The notes under the pieces were generated by a model. It saw only the letters and a list, made by a program, of their open reading frames with translations. It did no database searches and had not been told where the DNA came from. A stretch of DNA of 64,000 bases. Origin: Paracoccaceae bacterium (GTDB lineage Bacteria > Pseudomonadota > Alphaproteobacteria > Rhodobacterales > Rhodobacteraceae). This document shows, one piece after another, positions 49,840 to 58,402 of the stretch (position 1 is its first letter; the number at the start of each line of letters is the position of its first letter). The stretch lies in the NCBI GenBank assembly GCA_028875855.1, contig JAGWVA010000010.1:1-64000 (forward strand), written 5' to 3'. The position numbers and the translations under genes are program-made.

Positions 49840-52323
49840 ATGACCGGGTTCACGATATTCGACACGATTCCGGCCGATGCGGGCGGTTTTCTCACCGATG
49901 TCACCGGCATGGCGGTGGGGAACAACAGCGCGGGGCCGGTTCTCTATCTGGCCAATGGCGGCACCGGGGGGATCAGCGCCTACCGGATCGGTTCGGGAGG
50001 CAGCCTGACCCTTTTGGGGACAGAAGCCTATTCCGCCCCTTCGGCCTCGATCACATCGACCCAGCTCATGACGGTGCCGATGAACGGGACGACGGCGTTG
50101 CTGCCGGTCGGACCCTATGACACCGCGTTGACCGCCTATGCGCTGAATGCCGACGGAAGCCTTGCCGGTCAGATGGCCGGGACGCTTTCGGCACAGGCCG
50201 CGCTGCCGCATGCCACGTCGCAGACGGTCGAGGTCAGCGTTCCGACGGGCACCGTTCTGTTCACCGCGCACGGAAGCGGCGCGCCGGATGGCTATTCGCT
50301 CACCAGCGCGGGCCTTGCGCCGGTTGCAAGCGCCCTTGGCACGGGTGCGCCGACCGGCGGACCGATCACCGCGCTGGCCGAGGTGGACACCGGCACGGTG
50401 CAGCATCTCATCGCGGGCATGTCGGTCGATTCGCGGCTGCTCAGCTACACGATCGGCAGCGACGGCAGGCTGAGCTATTCCGGCACGCTCGGGGTGGAAC
50501 AGGGTCTTGCCATCACCACGCCGACGGCCATCGTCGCGGCAAATGCCGGGGGGCAGGACTTCGCCATCGTCGGTGCGGCGGGGTCTTCGACGCTGACTGT
50601 CGTGGCGGTGGCGTCCGACGGGTCGATGAAGGCCACCGACCAGGTCGTGGACGATCTGAACAGCCGCTTTGCTGGCGTCGATCACCTGACCGCGGCCAGC
50701 CTGAAGGGCGTGACGTTCATCGCCGCCGCAGGCAGCGACGACGGGATAAGCCTTTTCGCGCTGACGCCGGACGGGCACCTGTCGCAGGTGGCAACGGTGG
50801 CGGACGCGGTGAACAGCACGCTGGCGCACGTCTCCGGGTTGGCAAGCGCGGTGCAGGGTTCGACGCTCGAGGTCTTCGCGACCTCGGGCACCGAGCCGGG
50901 GCTGACCGCCCTCACGGTCGATCTGTCGGGTTTCGGCAAGGTGATCGAAGGTGGCGGTGGCGGGACGATCGCCGGAACCGCCGGCGACGACATCCTGATC
51001 GCGCTGAGCGATGCGGACGAGCTGAAGGGCGGTGCGGGCGCGGATACCTTCGTCTTCGATCCCGCGGCCGCCGGGGTGGATGGCAAGCTGGGCGCGGTGC
51101 TCGACTACACGCCGGGGGTGGATCACCTCGACCTGTCCCGCCTGCCGCTGCTGGAAAATGTCAGCCAGTTGACGATCACCCCGACCACGACCGGGGCCGA
51201 TCTGCACTTCGGAAGCCTTTACGTTTCGGTCACATCGGCCACGAAGACCCCCCTGTCGGCCGCCGATTTCACAAATGCTGACATCCTGAATGCAAGCCAC
51301 CAGCCCGTCGGCCTTTACGGCGGAGCCTATGCCGCGAACACGATACCCTCCACACCGCCGGGCCTGACGCTGATCGGCGCGGCGGGTCCGAACCACCTGA
51401 CAGGCGATGCCGGCCCGGACTCGATCGTGGGCGGCCCAAGCAACGACGTGCTCGCGGGGCTCGATGGCAATGACACGATCCTTGGCGGCGACGGGGCCGA
51501 CACGATCACGGGCGGGGCCGGGAATGACCTGATCTATGGCGGCCCGACCAAGGTGGACGGGGCAGATTCGATCGACGCCGGCACCGGGAACGACACGGTG
51601 GACGGCGGCGCGGGGAACGATACCATTCTTGGCGGCGACGGCAACGATCTGCTGTCGTCCGGACCCGGCAACAACCATGTTTACGGCGGCGCCGGAGACG
51701 ACACGCTGCGCGGCTGGGATGGCCGGGACACGTTGTCGGGCGGGGACGGCAACGATTCGATCAGCGGCGGACGCACCGTTCTCGACCAGCGCGACATGAT
51801 CTTCGGCGGCGCGGGGAATGACACGCTGAACGGCGGCCACGGGAATGATTCGATCGTCGGCGGGACCGGGGCGGATATCGTCATCGGCGGCTTCGGCGGC
51901 GATCGGCTGATCGGCAATGATGGCAACGACACGCTTACGGGCGGACCGCAGTCCGACGTGATCTTCGGCGGGCCGGGGGACGATTTCCTGAACGGCGGCT
52001 TTGCCAATGACAAGCTGATCGGGGGGCCCGGGGCGGATGTCTTCTTCCACGGCAGCAAGCCCGGCAACGGCACGGACTGGATCAAGGATTATTCCGCGGC
52101 CGAGGGCGATCGGCTGATGTTCGGCGACCCCCGCGTCCATGCCTCTGATTTCAGGGTGAATTTCGGCAACACACCGCATGCGGGCGCGCCCAACGTGGCC
52201 GAGGCCTTCGTCATCTACGAACCCACGCACCAGATCATCTGGGCCCTGGTGGACGGCGCGGCGCAAAGCCATATCGAACTGCAGATCGCGGGCAGCCACG
52301 TTCTGCACGATCTGCTGGCCTGA
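49840..52323 (+). CDS. RTX-type calcium-binding protein with N-terminal beta-propeller-like region
   Basis: C-terminal half with GGxGxDxLxGG nonapeptides (GGDGADTITGGAGNDLIYGG, GGAGNDTILGGDGNDLL, GGAGNDTLNGGHGNDSIVGG). Confidence 0.92.
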   Translation: MTGFTIFDTIPADAGGFLTDVTGMAVGNNSAGPVLYLANGGTGGISAYRIGSGGSLTLLGTEAYSAPSASITSTQLMTVPMNGTTALLPVGPYDTALTAYALNADGSLAGQMAGTLSAQAALPHATSQTVEVSVPTGTVLFTAHGSGAPDGYSLTSAGLAPVASALGTGAPTGGPITALAEVDTGTVQHLIAGMSVDSRLLSYTIGSDGRLSYSGTLGVEQGLAITTPTAIVAANAGGQDFAIVGAAGSSTLTVVAVASDGSMKATDQVVDDLNSRFAGVDHLTAASLKGVTFIAAAGSDDGISLFALTPDGHLSQVATVADAVNSTLAHVSGLASAVQGSTLEVFATSGTEPGLTALTVDLSGFGKVIEGGGGGTIAGTAGDDILIALSDADELKGGAGADTFVFDPAAAGVDGKLGAVLDYTPGVDHLDLSRLPLLENVSQLTITPTTTGADLHFGSLYVSVTSATKTPLSAADFTNADILNASHQPVGLYGGAYAANTIPSTPPGLTLIGAAGPNHLTGDAGPDSIVGGPSNDVLAGLDGNDTILGGDGADTITGGAGNDLIYGGPTKVDGADSIDAGTGNDTVDGGAGNDTILGGDGNDLLSSGPGNNHVYGGAGDDTLRGWDGRDTLSGGDGNDSISGGRTVLDQRDMIFGGAGNDTLNGGHGNDSIVGGTGADIVIGGFGGDRLIGNDGNDTLTGGPQSDVIFGGPGDDFLNGGFANDKLIGGPGADVFFHGSKPGNGTDWIKDYSAAEGDRLMFGDPRVHASDFRVNFGNTPHAGAPNVAEAFVIYEPTHQIIWALVDGAAQSHIELQIAGSHVLHDLLA
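51395..52075 (+). repeat. RTX nonapeptide-coding repeat array
   Basis: Multiple degenerate GGX-GND-(T/S)(L/I) encoding units. Confidence 0.85.
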
Positions 52324-52324
52324 G

Positions 52325-52990
52325 TCAGACCTGCGGCAGGCCCAGAAGGCGGCGGTAGTTTGCGATGGCGGTGCCGATCTTCGGGTAGAAGGTCAGCCGC
52401 CCGTCTTCCAGCACCGCGCCGGACTGGCAGAGCTTTTCCAGCATGTCCAGCGAATGCGAGACGACGATGGCCCCGCTGTCGGCCGTGCGCGCGCGAAAGA
52501 CCGCCTCGCTCTTGCGGCGGAAGAGGGGGTCGCCGACCGATGTCACCTCATCCACGAGATAGGTGTCGAACCTGATCCCCATGGAACAGCCAAAGGCCAG
52601 CCGCGCGCGCATTCCGGTGGAATAGCTGCGCAGCGGCAGGTCGAAATGGTCGCCGAGCTCGGCGAAATCCTCCACGAAATCGGTCAGGTCGTCACTGTCC
52701 ACCCCGTAGGCCCGCGCCACGAACCGCACGTTCTGCACCCCGGTCAGGTCGGGATGAAAGCTGCCCGCGAACCCGACCGGCCACGAGACGGACCCATGCC
52801 GGATCACCTCGCCCCTGTCCGGGTCCATCGTGCCGGCGATCATCTGCAGGAGCGTGGACTTGCCCGCCCCGTTCCGCCCGAGAAGACCGACCGTCACGCC
52901 CGCGGGAAAGGTGACGTGAATGTTGCGCGCCACGATCTTGCGTCGGCCCAGCATCGCATGGGTCTTGCAGAGGTTGCGAAGCTGGATCAC
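52325..52990 (-). CDS. kpsT: Capsule polysaccharide ABC transporter ATP-binding protein (KpsT-like)
   Basis: [96 protein letters not shown]. Confidence 0.92.
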   Translation of the reverse strand: MIQLRNLCKTHAMLGRRKIVARNIHVTFPAGVTVGLLGRNGAGKSTLLQMIAGTMDPDRGEVIRHGSVSWPVGFAGSFHPDLTGVQNVRFVARAYGVDSDDLTDFVEDFAELGDHFDLPLRSYSTGMRARLAFGCSMGIRFDTYLVDEVTSVGDPLFRRKSEAVFRARTADSGAIVVSHSLDMLEKLCQSGAVLEDGRLTFYPKIGTAIANYRRLLGLPQV

Positions 52991-54204
52991 CGCCGGTCTC
53001 TCAGGCTGTAGTAGATTAGCGCGAGAACCGACCAGATCAGGAAGCCGAACAGCGCGACCAGCCCCGTCAGCAAAAGCCGGCGCGGATATTCCGCCGTCTG
53101 CGCCAGCATCGGTGTCTGGTATGCGGCAAGGTAATAGGACTGGCTGCGGGCCGCCGCCTCGGCCGCATCGAGGGCGGATTGCGCGGCGAGATAGGTCTTT
53201 TCGGCAAAGGACTGTTCGGTCATGAGCCGGTCATACTCCGCCATCAGTCGCGCATATCCGTCCTGCCCCGATGCGCCACGGGCGGCGACCCGCCGCTGGG
53301 CCGCGATTTCGTCCCGGATCACCTGAAGGCGGCGGGTCGCCTCGGCAATGCGGGGATCGTCCGGCTGCGTCGTCCGCTGCAAGAGACCCAGCGTCACGAT
53401 GCCCGACGCAAGCTGTTGTTGCAGTGCGCCGATCAGCCCGCTTTGGCTGGTCACGTCCAGGCCCGGTTCGACGAATCCTGTGCGCGTGCGGAACGCCTGA
53501 AGCGCGGCGCGGCTTCGGGTCAGCCGGTCATCGGCCAGCCGCACCTCCTCGCGGGCGGCGCGGGTGGTGTCGTTCTGGGCAATGGCCGACAGGCGATTTA
53601 TCATGCGCGCGGCAGCGTCAAAGGCTTCCTGCGCGATCCGTTGTGCATCCTGTGCGGTGAAGGCGCGGGCCTGAAAGTCGATCAGCCCGGTTCCCGAATC
53701 GTAGGAAACCGACACCATCCACGCCCAGTAGGTCGCCAGATCCTCCCGACTGCCGCGGGAATCGAAGCCGAAAACCGGGTCGGCCCGACTGCGCCGCGCA
53801 AAGATCGCCCGCAGGTCGAGCCGCCGGTCCAGTTCGTCCACGAGGGCCGGGCTTTGCAGATAGGCCGCGACCATCGCCGCATCGGTATCGCTTGTCCCCG
53901 AAAGGGGGGCGATCCCGCCAAGCAGGGTCGAAGCGCTTGCCGGTTTCTCGCTGCGCACGGCAAAGGAGACAGTCGCGTCATACTGATCGGCCGCGATCAG
54001 GGCGAGGTAGCCGCCAGACAGCGCGGTGGGCAGCAGAACCAGGATCAGAAAGCCGATCCAGAGCCCGAAGTGCCGCGGTTTCAGACGCGCCGCCGCCGCG
54101 GGCGCCGCCACTGGACGGGCCCCGAACACGGGACCAAGGGGCCGCGCCGGGGCGGAAACAGGCTCTGAATCAGCCAGGGACATGCGCAGGCTCCTGTCCG
54201 CCAT
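52987..54204 (-). CDS. kpsE: Capsule polysaccharide export inner-membrane protein (KpsE-like, PCP)
   Basis: Two terminal TM segments flanking coiled coil; YDATVSFAVRSEKPASASTLLGG...SYYLAAYQTPMLAQTAEYPRRLLLTGLVALFGFLIWSVLALIYYSLRDRR; overlaps kpsT start. Confidence 0.9.
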   Translation of the reverse strand: MADRSLRMSLADSEPVSAPARPLGPVFGARPVAAPAAAARLKPRHFGLWIGFLILVLLPTALSGGYLALIAADQYDATVSFAVRSEKPASASTLLGGIAPLSGTSDTDAAMVAAYLQSPALVDELDRRLDLRAIFARRSRADPVFGFDSRGSREDLATYWAWMVSVSYDSGTGLIDFQARAFTAQDAQRIAQEAFDAAARMINRLSAIAQNDTTRAAREEVRLADDRLTRSRAALQAFRTRTGFVEPGLDVTSQSGLIGALQQQLASGIVTLGLLQRTTQPDDPRIAEATRRLQVIRDEIAAQRRVAARGASGQDGYARLMAEYDRLMTEQSFAEKTYLAAQSALDAAEAAARSQSYYLAAYQTPMLAQTAEYPRRLLLTGLVALFGFLIWSVLALIYYSLRDRR

Positions 54205-54292
54205 AAACGCCCCGCTAAGACTTGGCGGCTATCACCGGGACGGGCCGCCACGATGGCGACCAGACCAAGGGATGACGCGAAATGGTGGTTAA

Positions 54293-55087
54293 ATGGTGAA
54301 TGCGACCGGGGCGGCGACCGCTCGGGGCCACTGGCTGATCGCCAGCCTGCGAACCATCGTGGCGCTCATGCTGCGCGAGATGGCCACGACCTATGGCCGT
54401 TCCCCCGGCGGCTATCTCTGGGCGGTGCTGGAACCGGTGGGCGGCATTGCGGTTCTGTCGCTCGCCTTCTCGGTCTTTCTTGAGCGGCCTGCCCTGGGAA
54501 CGAATTTCCCGCTTTTCTACGCCACAGCCTGCCTGCCCTTCACGCTTTATTCCGTGCTGGCGCAAAAGGTCGCGCTGTCGATCGTCTTTTCGAAACCGCT
54601 TCTCGCCTATCCCGCCGTCACCTTCGCCGATGCGATCCTTGCCCGATTCGCCCTGAACGCCCTCACGCAGATCGTGGTCTTCGCCCTTGTGATCCTTGGC
54701 ATTCACGCGATCTTCGGCCTGCGGGCGGCGCTTGACTGGCCGGCGATCCTTCTGGGCCTGTCGATGGCGGCCGCACTCGGCCTTGGGGTCGGCACGCTCA
54801 ACTGTTACCTGCGCGCCGTCTTCCCGCTTTGGGACACGATCTGGTCCATCGCGAATCGCCCGCTGTTTCTCGTCTCGGGCATCTTCTTCCTGTTCGAGGG
54901 GCTGCCGGCGCAGATGCGGGCCCTTCTGTGGTTCAACCCGCTCATCCACATCACGGGCGCCATGCGGGCCGGCTTTTATCCAAGCTACCGGCCCGACTAC
55001 ATCTCGCCCACGCTGGTCTTTGGCATCTCGCTCGTCACGCTGGGTCCGGGCTTCTGGCGCTGCGCCATTCCCATCGCGCGATCCTGA
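54293..55087 (+). CDS. kpsM: Polysaccharide ABC transporter permease (KpsM-like); annotated 3' end probably frameshifted
   Basis: ALMLREMATTYGRSPGGYLWAVLEPVGGIAVLSLAFSVFL...FLVSGIFFLFEGLPAQMRALLWFNPLIHITGAMRAGFYPSY; the expected C-terminus LLALRHSHRAILND lies in another frame ending at 55095. Confidence 0.9.
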   Translation: MVNATGAATARGHWLIASLRTIVALMLREMATTYGRSPGGYLWAVLEPVGGIAVLSLAFSVFLERPALGTNFPLFYATACLPFTLYSVLAQKVALSIVFSKPLLAYPAVTFADAILARFALNALTQIVVFALVILGIHAIFGLRAALDWPAILLGLSMAAALGLGVGTLNCYLRAVFPLWDTIWSIANRPLFLVSGIFFLFEGLPAQMRALLWFNPLIHITGAMRAGFYPSYRPDYISPTLVFGISLVTLGPGFWRCAIPIARS

Positions 55088-55173
55088 ACGACTGACGCCG
55101 GTTAACCGCTTTTTCAACCCTGCGTCCTAGGAAGATCTGGCCGGATCGAGACCGGTGACAGGACAGGATAAAG

Positions 55174-57369
55174 ATGACGGCGCGGCTGATCCGGCAGGCA
55201 GGGTGGCTTGCGGAATTCCTCAATCCGAACCCCCGCATCCGCAGGGATCTGCGGACGATCCGGAACAGCGGGCATTTCGACCGCGCCTTCTACCTGCGCG
55301 ACAATCCGCATCTGCACCCCCTGTTCCGGCGCTTTCCCGAACGTCATTACCTCGTCTTCGGCGAGCGGGAGGGGCGACGCCCTCACCCGGCATTCTCGGC
55401 CCGGGCCTACCTGCGCCACAACCCGGACCTGTCCGACTGGGCAGGGCGGGGTTACGTGCATTTCCTGCTGTATGGCCGCCACGAACAGCGGCTGACGCTG
55501 GACCTGTCGCAGGGAACGCCGTCGCCGCTGGGGCCGGCGCCAAGCCTGCGGGCCGAACATGATCGCCGCGCGCCCCATGCGGTCGTGGCGCATGTCTATT
55601 ACCACGACCTCTGGCCGGAACTCGCGGCGGCGCTCGGGGCGCTTGATATTCCCTTCGATCTCTATGTCACCGTGACGGATCGCGGGGATGGCGCGGCAGA
55701 GCCTCTGGCCGCAGCCATTCGCGCGGATTTTCCGGGGGCCATGGCCGTGGTGATGCCCAACCGCGGGCGCGACATCTTTCCCTTCGTCCATCTGGTCAAC
55801 GCGGGCCTGTTTGACGGTTACGTCGCGGTCGCGAAGATCCACACCAAGCGGTCGCTGCACCGAAGCGACGGCGATGCCTGGCGGCAGGCGCTGATCCGCG
55901 GCATCCTTCCCGGGCCCGGCACAGCGGAAAAGCTCAACGCCTTTCTGGGCGACGAGGGCGCGGGCCTCTGGGTCGCCGACGGGCAGCATTACAGCGGCGC
56001 CGGCTGGTGGGGGGCGAATCAGGATCGCGCCGCGACACTGCTGCGCCGGATCGGGATATCCCCGCCCGTCGCACCCTCGTTTCCGGCGGGCTCGATGTAT
56101 TGGCTCAAGCCCGTGATACTGGCGATGATCCGCGGTCTTCGGCTGGATCAGACCCTGTTCGAGCCAGAGACGGGTCAGGTGGACGGAACGCTCGCCCACG
56201 CGTTCGAGCGGGCGATCGGGGCAATGGTCGCAGACAGCGGCCTGCGGATACGGGAAACCGCCGCCCTTGGCGGCAGCATCCCCCCGCGCCCGCGCGCCTC
56301 GTTTGTCTCGGCCTTCTACCTTCCGCAGTTTCACCGCACGGAAGAAAACGACCGCTGGTGGGGGACGGGCTACACCGAATGGCAGGCCGCAGCCCGCGCC
56401 CGGCCTCAGTTCGACGGGCACGACCAACCCGCACTGCCCGGCGCGCTCGGGTTTTACGACCTGACGCGGCCCGAGGTGATGGGGGAACAGGCCGCCCTTG
56501 CCCGCCGGGCGGGGATCGATGCCTTCTGTGTCTATCACTACTGGTTCGACGGTCGCCGCATGCTGAATGCCCCGATGGAGGGATTGCTGGCCCGGCCAGA
56601 GATCGACTTTCCCTTCTACCTCTGCTGGGCGAACGAAAGCTGGCGGCGGAATTGGGACGGGCTTTCGGGAGAGGTTCTGGTCGAGCAGACCTACGCCCCC
56701 GGCTTCGAAGAGGGGCTGGCCGTCTCCACCCTGCCCTACCTCCGCGATCCGCGTTACGGGCGGCCCGACGGCAGCCGGCCCCGCTTCGTGATCTATCGCC
56801 CCGAAGACCTGCCCGACCCGGTGGCAACCATCGCCCGGCTGCGCGCCGCATGGCGTGCGCTTGGCTTGGGCGCGGTTGAACTGGGCGCCGTGCGGTTCCA
56901 TCTGGACGGGCCGCACCCGGTCCCGTCGGATGCCGTTGATTTCTGGGTGGAAATGCCGCCCCACGGTCTTGTCGCGCCACCCGATTACCTGCACGGCGGA
57001 CCGGACGGAAACCGGATGCAGCCGCCCCCCGCGCCGGGGTTTCAGGGCCTGATCTACGATTTGAACGCGGTGATCGACCGCAGCCTGTCGCCCGGGCATG
57101 CGGCAAGCCTTCCGCCCAACACCATCGCGGGCGTCATGCCCGGCTGGGACAACACCGCCCGGCGGGGCGCTGCGGCGCATATCGCCCACGGCGCGCATCC
57201 CGGCGCCTTTCGCCGCTGGCTGCACGGGCTCAGCGACGCCCGGCTTGCGACCTCCTACCGGGGGGAGGTGATGCTGAATGCCTGGAACGAATGGGGCGAG
57301 AAGGCGGTTCTGGAACCCTGCCTGACATGGGGAAACGGATTTCTCGACGTGCTGCGCGACTGGAGGTGA
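55174..57369 (+). CDS. Multidomain glycan biosynthesis protein: RgpF-like + WbsX (GH99-like) domains
   Basis: N-terminal FDRAFYLRDNPHL...HYLVFGEREGRRPHPAFSARAYLRHNPDL motifs; RgpF-like VAHVYYHDLWPELAAALGALDIPFDLYVTVTD...NRGRDIFPF; WbsX FVSAFYLPQFHRTEENDRWWGTGYTEW...LCWANESWRRNWDG...NAWNEWGE. Confidence 0.9.
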   Translation: MTARLIRQAGWLAEFLNPNPRIRRDLRTIRNSGHFDRAFYLRDNPHLHPLFRRFPERHYLVFGEREGRRPHPAFSARAYLRHNPDLSDWAGRGYVHFLLYGRHEQRLTLDLSQGTPSPLGPAPSLRAEHDRRAPHAVVAHVYYHDLWPELAAALGALDIPFDLYVTVTDRGDGAAEPLAAAIRADFPGAMAVVMPNRGRDIFPFVHLVNAGLFDGYVAVAKIHTKRSLHRSDGDAWRQALIRGILPGPGTAEKLNAFLGDEGAGLWVADGQHYSGAGWWGANQDRAATLLRRIGISPPVAPSFPAGSMYWLKPVILAMIRGLRLDQTLFEPETGQVDGTLAHAFERAIGAMVADSGLRIRETAALGGSIPPRPRASFVSAFYLPQFHRTEENDRWWGTGYTEWQAAARARPQFDGHDQPALPGALGFYDLTRPEVMGEQAALARRAGIDAFCVYHYWFDGRRMLNAPMEGLLARPEIDFPFYLCWANESWRRNWDGLSGEVLVEQTYAPGFEEGLAVSTLPYLRDPRYGRPDGSRPRFVIYRPEDLPDPVATIARLRAAWRALGLGAVELGAVRFHLDGPHPVPSDAVDFWVEMPPHGLVAPPDYLHGGPDGNRMQPPPAPGFQGLIYDLNAVIDRSLSPGHAASLPPNTIAGVMPGWDNTARRGAAAHIAHGAHPGAFRRWLHGLSDARLATSYRGEVMLNAWNEWGEKAVLEPCLTWGNGFLDVLRDWR

Positions 57370-57372
57370 GGA

Positions 57373-58398
57373 ATGTCGAAGGTGATCCTGCACATCGGCA
57401 CGCACAAGACGGCCACGACGACGATCCAGAACGCGTTTCACGCGAACCGCGACCTGCTGGCGGCGCATGGCGTGGACTACCCCGCGCTTGGCCATACGAC
57501 CGGGCACCACGGGCTGGCGATGCGCTGGCTGCCGCTGCCCGAGGTCTTCTCCCTGCCCGAAGGACCGCAGGAGGCATGGACGCGCCTGACCGCGGCGCCC
57601 GTGCCCGGCCGCACGCTGTTCCTGTCCAGCGAGGAATTCTCGCGCGGGATGCCGGAGCCGTCCGTGGATCTTGGCGAGCTGCGCGGGCTTCTGTCGCGCT
57701 TCGATCGGGTCGAGGTTGTCTGCACGCTGCGCGATCAGCGATCCTACCTGCAATCGATCTATCTTGAAGTGTCGAAGAAACAGGCCCCGCCGCCATGGCC
57801 GAACTTCCTTGCCGCGTCGCTCGCCAGCGGCTTCGGCGCGGGGCTGTTTCTCGACTTTGCCGCGCTCGACGATCACCTGCGGACAGCCTTCGCGCCCGAC
57901 GAGATCACCTACATCGACTATGCCGGCACCGCGCGCGCGCCCGGGGGCCTTCTTGGGCGGTTCATTGACCTTCTGGGCCTGCCGCTGACCCCCGCCGATC
58001 TTGCGCCGGGGGCGGATGGGCAACTGTCCAATCCCTCGCCCGATCCGCTGGCGGCCTGGATCGCCAGCCAGATCGCCGCGCCCTGGCCTGCGCCCCGTTC
58101 GCTGGTCGATGAGGCGCGCAGCGCCCTGCGCGCGGAATTCGGGGAAGGCCGGCCGACGACGATCTATACCCGGGCCGAAGAAATGCGGCTGCTGGCCCGC
58201 TTTGCAAGCGCGAATGCGCGGTTCAGCGAGGCCATCGCGGCCCGGCAACCGGGCTTTGCCCTGACCGCCCCCCCGCCGCAACCGACGATCTACCGCGAGG
58301 ATGTCGGCCCCGGCCCATGGATTCGCATGGGGCGGAAGCTGCACGGGGCGCTTAAGGCGGCAGAGACCGCACAGGACCGGCAAGAGGCCGTCGCCTGA
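57373..58398 (+). CDS. Sulfotransferase-like P-loop protein
   Basis: MSKVILHIGTHKTATTTIQNAFHANRDLLAAHGVDYP (PAPS-binding-loop-like) and RVEVVCTLRDQRSYLQSIYLE. Confidence 0.65.
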   Translation: MSKVILHIGTHKTATTTIQNAFHANRDLLAAHGVDYPALGHTTGHHGLAMRWLPLPEVFSLPEGPQEAWTRLTAAPVPGRTLFLSSEEFSRGMPEPSVDLGELRGLLSRFDRVEVVCTLRDQRSYLQSIYLEVSKKQAPPPWPNFLAASLASGFGAGLFLDFAALDDHLRTAFAPDEITYIDYAGTARAPGGLLGRFIDLLGLPLTPADLAPGADGQLSNPSPDPLAAWIASQIAAPWPAPRSLVDEARSALRAEFGEGRPTTIYTRAEEMRLLARFASANARFSEAIAARQPGFALTAPPPQPTIYREDVGPGPWIRMGRKLHGALKAAETAQDRQEAVA

Positions 58399-58402
58399 TC
58401 GT

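Noticed and set aside
48415-52308. 1297-aa minus-strand ORF
   Set aside because: Antisense to GT4 and RTX genes; Arg/Gly/Asp/His-rich low-complexity translation typical of the complementary frame in GC-rich DNA
55114-58383. 1089-aa minus-strand ORF
   Set aside because: Antisense to the WbsX fusion and sulfotransferase-like genes; no domain-like sequence
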